A DNA stretch of 8,938 nt from Bordetella parapertussis (GTDB lineage Bacteria; Pseudomonadota; Gammaproteobacteria; Burkholderiales; SG8-41), in contig CAMBSS010000164.1 in NCBI GenBank assembly GCA_945870465.1, forward strand, positions 1 to 8,938, given 5' to 3'. Positions 6,315 through 8,938 of the stretch are shown piece by piece; position 1 is the first letter of the stretch, and the number at the start of each line of letters is the position of its first letter. The translations under genes and the position numbers were made by a program. The notes under the pieces were generated by a model. It had not been told where the DNA came from. It saw only the letters and a list, made by a program, of their open reading frames with translations, and did not search any database.

Positions 6315-7697
6315 GGTCAGAGGCGGGCGAGCGTGTCGCCGAATCATATGATCGAGGAGCAGCAGCATCGACGGCTGTGCCCCCTCGATTTTATAGGTGA
6401 TGTACCCCGCGAGGAGATCCGGCACCAGCCGGGGTGTCACGGTCACGTTACCGTCAACAACTTTCAGTTCATGGAGCGTCGAGAACGTGCGCGAGAAAGC
6501 CCGCACGTAGAAGTAACTCCGTTCACGCCGCGCCCACCCGGTCAGCGCGGAGGCAGTGATCTTGTGTTCCATCTGGGCCCCGGCGGCGGCGGCCGGGCCT
6601 GTTTCGATGCGGAAGTCGTCCCTGGCGAACTGAATCCGATAGCGCTGCGGCCCATCGGGAAACACCACTTCGATGGCATAGCTCATCGCTAGTTCGCGGA
6701 ACAGGTCCACCAGCTTCACCGAGTTCGCGTAGGACATGCGCAAGAATGCTTCGATGCCCGAGATTACGCTGGCAACTTCGGAGCGCAGCTGGTCATCAGG
6801 GTACTGGTCGGGATTGGTGTCTTTAAGCGGCGGGATTGCAGCCGTGGGATCGAACCGCAGACGCCAGGTGTCTTCTTCCAGTGTCTGCGCGACCGCGGAG
6901 GCGCCGGCCCGGTGTTGAACAGCCGCGCCCCCGATCTCGAAAACGTCGCCGGGATTCGCGATGGCTGTGGCGAGGTTGGGATCGAGGCGGTGCAGGTCCG
7001 CGACGAACTGCTCGCGCGAAATAGGGAAGAGGAAGGCGTTGCACCACTCGATCTCACCGGCGAAGCGAAAGCCGGCTGCCCCCGGCACGGTCAGCCTGGG
7101 CTTGATTCTCAAGGCCGTATCGAGATTCGACTTATGCGTGTCGTGCGGGAAACCCGTCGAGCGGTCATCGAAGAATCCGAAGTTCTGGCTGGCGTGCGCC
7201 GCGAACAGCAGGTCGATGCTGCCGACTGCCTGAAGCGATTGATCGATGGTCTCGTGAGTGAGAACCGAGTCGACCTGATTCCAGAAAGTGCCGCTTTTGT
7301 CCTTGAAGACAATGCCGAACTCGATGACGTTGGTGACGCTGGAGCGGGTCGTCAGCAGCTCACAGGCCTTGAAGACCACCCGCTGCATCGGCTCGGTGGG
7401 GCGCACGTTCGTAAACCCCAGGCTCTTGAGCGCATATTGAATCGCCCGGTCGGTCGGGCACACGACGCAAACGTCGCGCGGGAGCTGGGCGAGCGAAGGG
7501 ATGTCGAAGTGGTCCGGGTGCTGGTGCGAGATGATGACCACATCGAGCGGAGGGAGCTTGTCGGCGCGAATCACGCGCCTGGGGCAGGAGACGACCGCCC
7601 CGTCCTCGAATGGATCCTGCAGCACCGGATCCATCAGAATATTGGCACCATCCATCTCGACCAGCACGGTGGCGTGTCCCAGCAGCGTCACTTTCAT
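6309..7697 (-). CDS. MBL-fold metallo-hydrolase with long unassigned C-terminal region
   Basis: A 462-residue protein whose first 230 or so residues form a metallo-beta-lactamase fold. It begins MKVTLLGHATVLVEMDGANI with LMDPVL, as in the UlaG/NAPE-PLD-like branch (Lactamase_B_2). The metal motif SHQHPDHFD gives His58, His60, Asp62 and His63. FWNQVDSVL (139-147) probably supplies the bridging Asp143. A later HASQNFGFFDD and the CNAFLFPISREQF block (219-231) are conserved-looking but unassigned. Residues 240-330 include a disordered, charged stretch. Residues about 335-455 look like a separate alpha/beta domain (QRYRIQFARDDFRIETG, then HKITASALTGW), loosely reminiscent of SCP2-type domains, with no secure match. 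The start ATG 7697 has no Shine-Dalgarno but has TATAAT eight bases upstream, suggesting a leaderless message. It is the last gene of the minus-strand group after the toxin-antitoxin pair. The substrate is unknown. Confidence 0.85.
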   Translation of the reverse strand: MKVTLLGHATVLVEMDGANILMDPVLQDPFEDGAVVSCPRRVIRADKLPPLDVVIISHQHPDHFDIPSLAQLPRDVCVVCPTDRAIQYALKSLGFTNVRPTEPMQRVVFKACELLTTRSSVTNVIEFGIVFKDKSGTFWNQVDSVLTHETIDQSLQAVGSIDLLFAAHASQNFGFFDDRSTGFPHDTHKSNLDTALRIKPRLTVPGAAGFRFAGEIEWCNAFLFPISREQFVADLHRLDPNLATAIANPGDVFEIGGAAVQHRAGASAVAQTLEEDTWRLRFDPTAAIPPLKDTNPDQYPDDQLRSEVASVISGIEAFLRMSYANSVKLVDLFRELAMSYAIEVVFPDGPQRYRIQFARDDFRIETGPAAAAGAQMEHKITASALTGWARRERSYFYVRAFSRTFSTLHELKVVDGNVTVTPRLVPDLLAGYITYKIEGAQPSMLLLLDHMIRRHARPPLTA

Positions 7698-7705
7698 CGG
7701 GGGTC

Positions 7706-7711
7706 ATTATA
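7706..7711 (-). promoter_or_regulatory. -10 box of a probable leaderless promoter
   Basis: On the minus strand the sequence reads GCGTATAATGACCCCCGATG. It has a perfect TATAAT whose last base is eight bases before the ATG at 7697. Transcription would start almost at the ATG, and no purine-rich ribosome-binding site exists in GACCCCCG. No good TTGACA lies at the -35 position, which falls inside the outer end of repeat element F. Confidence 0.5.
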
Positions 7712-7723
7712 CGCTTTGGCGCC

Positions 7724-7866
7724 CGGGAGCCTGGGAGAGCGGGAGGGCGCGAGAGCGTGAGAAAGGCCGGGAGGGCGTGAGAGCGTGAGTAAAAACCTCT
7801 GACGCCTTCCCGCACCCACGGCCTTTCACACTCTCACGCACTCACGCCTTCACGCCCTCACATCTT
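7724..7866. repeat. Inverted-arm repeat element F (GCGTGAGAG type)
   Basis: The left arm at 7724-7789 is purine-rich on the plus strand, with repeated GGGAGGGCG and GCGTGAGAGCGTGAG units. The right arm at 7802-7866 is its imperfect reverse complement (CACTCTCACGCACTCACGCC). AAAGGCCG in the left arm (7762-7769) is matched by CGGCCTTT (7819-7826) in the right. The core is only about 12 bases. The element fills the 177-base gap between the antitoxin stop codon, 8 bases away, and the metallo-hydrolase promoter. It has the same plan as elements A-E but an unrelated unit. A lone arm of the same type lies at 8532-8597. Confidence 0.8.
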
Positions 7867-7874
7867 TTCACTCC

Positions 7875-8186
7875 CTACCCCTCCGGCACCAGCCGGATTT
7901 CGACTTTACACCCCACCGCTTTCGCGTACTTTTTCAATGAGGTGAGCGAAGGCGCGTGCTTGCCCGCTGACTCCAGACGTGAAACCGTACTTTTTGAAGT
8001 GCCCATCAAGGAAGCCACCGCTTCCTGCGTGAGGCCGGCGCGGGCACGCGCTGCAAGCATTTCGTTCGCGACCGCATACTCGACTGCCAGCGCTTTATAA
8101 GCGGCCTGAAAGCCGCGACGTTTGCGCGCTTTTTTCAGGAAAGCGTCGTGATCGTGCTGAACGGGCTTGTAACCAATGTTAGCCAT
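7875..8186 (-). CDS. higA: XRE-family antitoxin, HigA-like
   Basis: A 103-residue DNA-binding antitoxin, the second gene of a toxin-first (HigBA-type) pair. Residues 1-40 are basic and helical. The Cro/C1-type helix-turn-helix spans about 45-96: ARAGLTQEAVASLMGTSKST (48-67) contains both helices, followed by VSRLESAGKHAPSLTSLKKY. The tail, VGCKVEIRLVPEG, is the usual C-terminal strand of this group. It overlaps the toxin gene by eight bases (8179-8186), implying co-translation. Its own AGAGGTG ribosome-binding sequence lies at about 8191-8197. The protein is expected to neutralise the toxin and, with it, repress their promoter. The stop codon is followed after eight bases by repeat element F. 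Confidence 0.9.
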   Translation of the reverse strand: MANIGYKPVQHDHDAFLKKARKRRGFQAAYKALAVEYAVANEMLAARARAGLTQEAVASLMGTSKSTVSRLESAGKHAPSLTSLKKYAKAVGCKVEIRLVPEG

Positions 8187-8523
8187 GGAGCACCTCTTTC
8201 ATGCGTTTACGGGCAAGCTTCAATTCCCGCTCGGGTGTTTGCTGCGACTTCTTGATAAATGCGTGCAACACCACCACGCGCCGGCCAACGAGAAAGCAAT
8301 AAAACGCCCGCCCTATGCGTGATCTGCCGCGTGGTCTCAACTCGAACAATCCGCCGCCAAACGCCCGTGAGTGCGGCAGCCTGAGGTTCGGCCCGTATTC
8401 CATCAGCAGCTCCGCAATTCTTGCGTAATCAGCCAGAATGTCTGCCGGCCACGACTCGATATCGTCGAGCACTTTGGGATGAAAGTATTCGATTGAGTAA
8501 GTTGTATGCGCGGATGTTCTCAT
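8179..8523 (-). CDS. higB: HigB/RelE-superfamily toxin (phage Gp49-like)
   Basis: A 114-residue toxin of the RelE/ParE superfamily, Gp49-like (HigB) branch, expected to be an mRNA interferase acting at the ribosome. Typical blocks are IEYFHPKVLDDIESWPADIL (11-30), LRLPHSRAFGGGLFELRPRG (48-67), then RAFYCFLVGRRVVVLHAFIK (72-91) and KKSQQTPERELKLARKRMKE (91-110). KKSQQTP is the family hallmark. ATG 8523 is chosen. The frame stays open to 8589, but those 22 residues ([14 protein letters not shown]...) come from repeat arm G and the 3' end of the integrase gene. The ribosome-binding site is weak. The gene lies 46 bases downstream of the integrase stop and overlaps the antitoxin by eight bases. 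Toxin-antitoxin pairs are common cargo of chromosomal integrons, but no attC site marks this one as a cassette. Confidence 0.9.
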   Translation of the reverse strand: MRTSAHTTYSIEYFHPKVLDDIESWPADILADYARIAELLMEYGPNLRLPHSRAFGGGLFELRPRGRSRIGRAFYCFLVGRRVVVLHAFIKKSQQTPERELKLARKRMKEVLHG

Positions 8524-8531
8524 ATTTGAGA

Positions 8532-8597
8532 ACTCACGGCAAGGCTGGCCAGCTCCCGCCCTCGCGCGCTCACGCTCTCCCGTCCTCACGGCCTCGC
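8532..8597. repeat. Single repeat arm G, same type as element F
   Basis: On the minus strand it reads GCGAGGCCGTGAGGACGGGA followed by GAGCGTGAGCGCGCGAGGGC. It shares GAGAGCGTGAG with the left arm of element F. CTCACGGC occurs at both ends (8533-8540 and 8586-8593). No opposite arm is visible next to it. It spans the gap between the integrase and toxin genes and includes the last codons and stop (8570-8572) of the integrase. Confidence 0.7.
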
Positions 8598-8938
8598 GAT
8601 TCCAATGGGCTTTTCACGCCGCGGCCCCCTTTGTTCAGCACGTGGGTGTATATCATCGTGGTCGACACGTCTTTATGACCCAAGAGTTCCTGCACGGTGC
8701 GTATGTCATAGCCGTTCTCAAGGAGGTGGGTCGCGAACGAATGGCGCAGCGTATGGCAACTCACGTGTTTGGCAATGCCGGCAGCGCGCGCCGCCTCCTT
8801 TACACCGCGAATCAGATAGTTTTCATAAACGTGGTGGCGCCGGATCACGCCGGTGCGCGGGTCAACCGAGCGCTTGTACGATGGGAACACAAACTTCCAT
8901 GCCCATTCATACTGTGCTTTGGGGTATTTGCGCATCAG
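8570..8938 (-). CDS. intI: Integron integrase IntI, C-terminal part (5' end outside window)
   Basis: The last 122 residues of a tyrosine recombinase of the integron-integrase class, which recombines attI and attC sites. The IntI-specific insert is visible: [20 protein letters not shown], then [17 protein letters not shown]. Counting from the ATG at 8935, the catalytic box is [19 protein letters not shown] (His61, Arg64), [15 protein letters not shown] supplies His87 and the nucleophile Tyr96, and GGRGVKSPL is the usual IntI ending. The first catalytic Arg lies beyond the window. The frame is open through the right edge. After SPLE, the final residues SRGREDGRA and the stop come from repeat arm G, replacing the normal short end. 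The promoter, and in the usual layout attI and cassettes, would lie to the right of the window. Confidence 0.93.
   Translation of the reverse strand: MMRKYPKAQYEWAWKFVFPSYKRSVDPRTGVIRRHHVYENYLIRGVKEAARAAGIAKHVSCHTLRHSFATHLLENGYDIRTVQELLGHKDVSTTMIYTHVLNKGGRGVKSPLESRGREDGRA

Noticed and set aside
7698..8569. attC recombination sites around the toxin-antitoxin pair
   Set aside because: GTTAGCC at 8178-8184 only partly fits the R' consensus, lies at the start of the antitoxin gene, and has no matching partner or L boxes.
8524..8589. Upstream start at 8589 for the toxin gene
   Set aside because: The added residues come from repeat arm G and the integrase 3' end; the family N-terminus begins near ATG 8523.

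Overview
The window looks like chromosomal DNA from a GC-rich proteobacterium, most likely a betaproteobacterium of the Burkholderiales type. This rests on gene content: a stand-alone Bug/TctC-type periplasmic solute receptor, which is hugely expanded in that group, next to acyl-CoA catabolic genes and a chromosomal-type integron integrase. No rRNA, tRNA or CRISPR array is visible, so the taxonomy is an inference.

Left part (1-2917): the 3' part of an alpha/beta hydrolase on the plus strand converges on two minus-strand genes, an ornithine cyclodeaminase/mu-crystallin family protein (1931-2917) followed by a TctC/Bug solute-binding protein (846-1817). Middle part (3351-6265): three plus-strand genes encode a crotonase of the BadI/MenB-like kind, a class III (CaiB/BaiF) CoA-transferase and a small VOC protein resembling methylmalonyl-CoA epimerase. 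Together they suggest uptake of an organic acid, its activation to a CoA thioester, and hydration or ring opening; the substrate cannot be read from the sequence. Right part (6309-8938): four minus-strand genes, in transcription order an integron integrase (cut by the right edge), a HigB-like toxin, a HigA-like antitoxin and a 462-residue metallo-beta-lactamase-fold protein with a long unassigned C-terminal region. No attC-like site was found.

The most striking content is between the genes. Nearly every gap holds a 113-180 bp element built to one plan: two arms in inverted orientation, each a short tandem run of a 9-10 bp unit, around an unrelated core. Three elements use an ACCGCAGATAAACGC-type unit, one ACCGCCGATGTACGC, one ACCGCAAAG/GACGC, and one GCGTGAGAG; a lone arm of the last type also occurs. 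Most begin within about 25 bases downstream of a stop codon. One is bounded by a perfect 10-bp direct repeat that looks like a target-site duplication. One supplies part of the signal peptide of the TctC protein, and one supplies the last codons and stop codon of the integrase. These elements, which look like mobile or formerly mobile non-coding units shaping gene ends, are the main candidate for something not well described.
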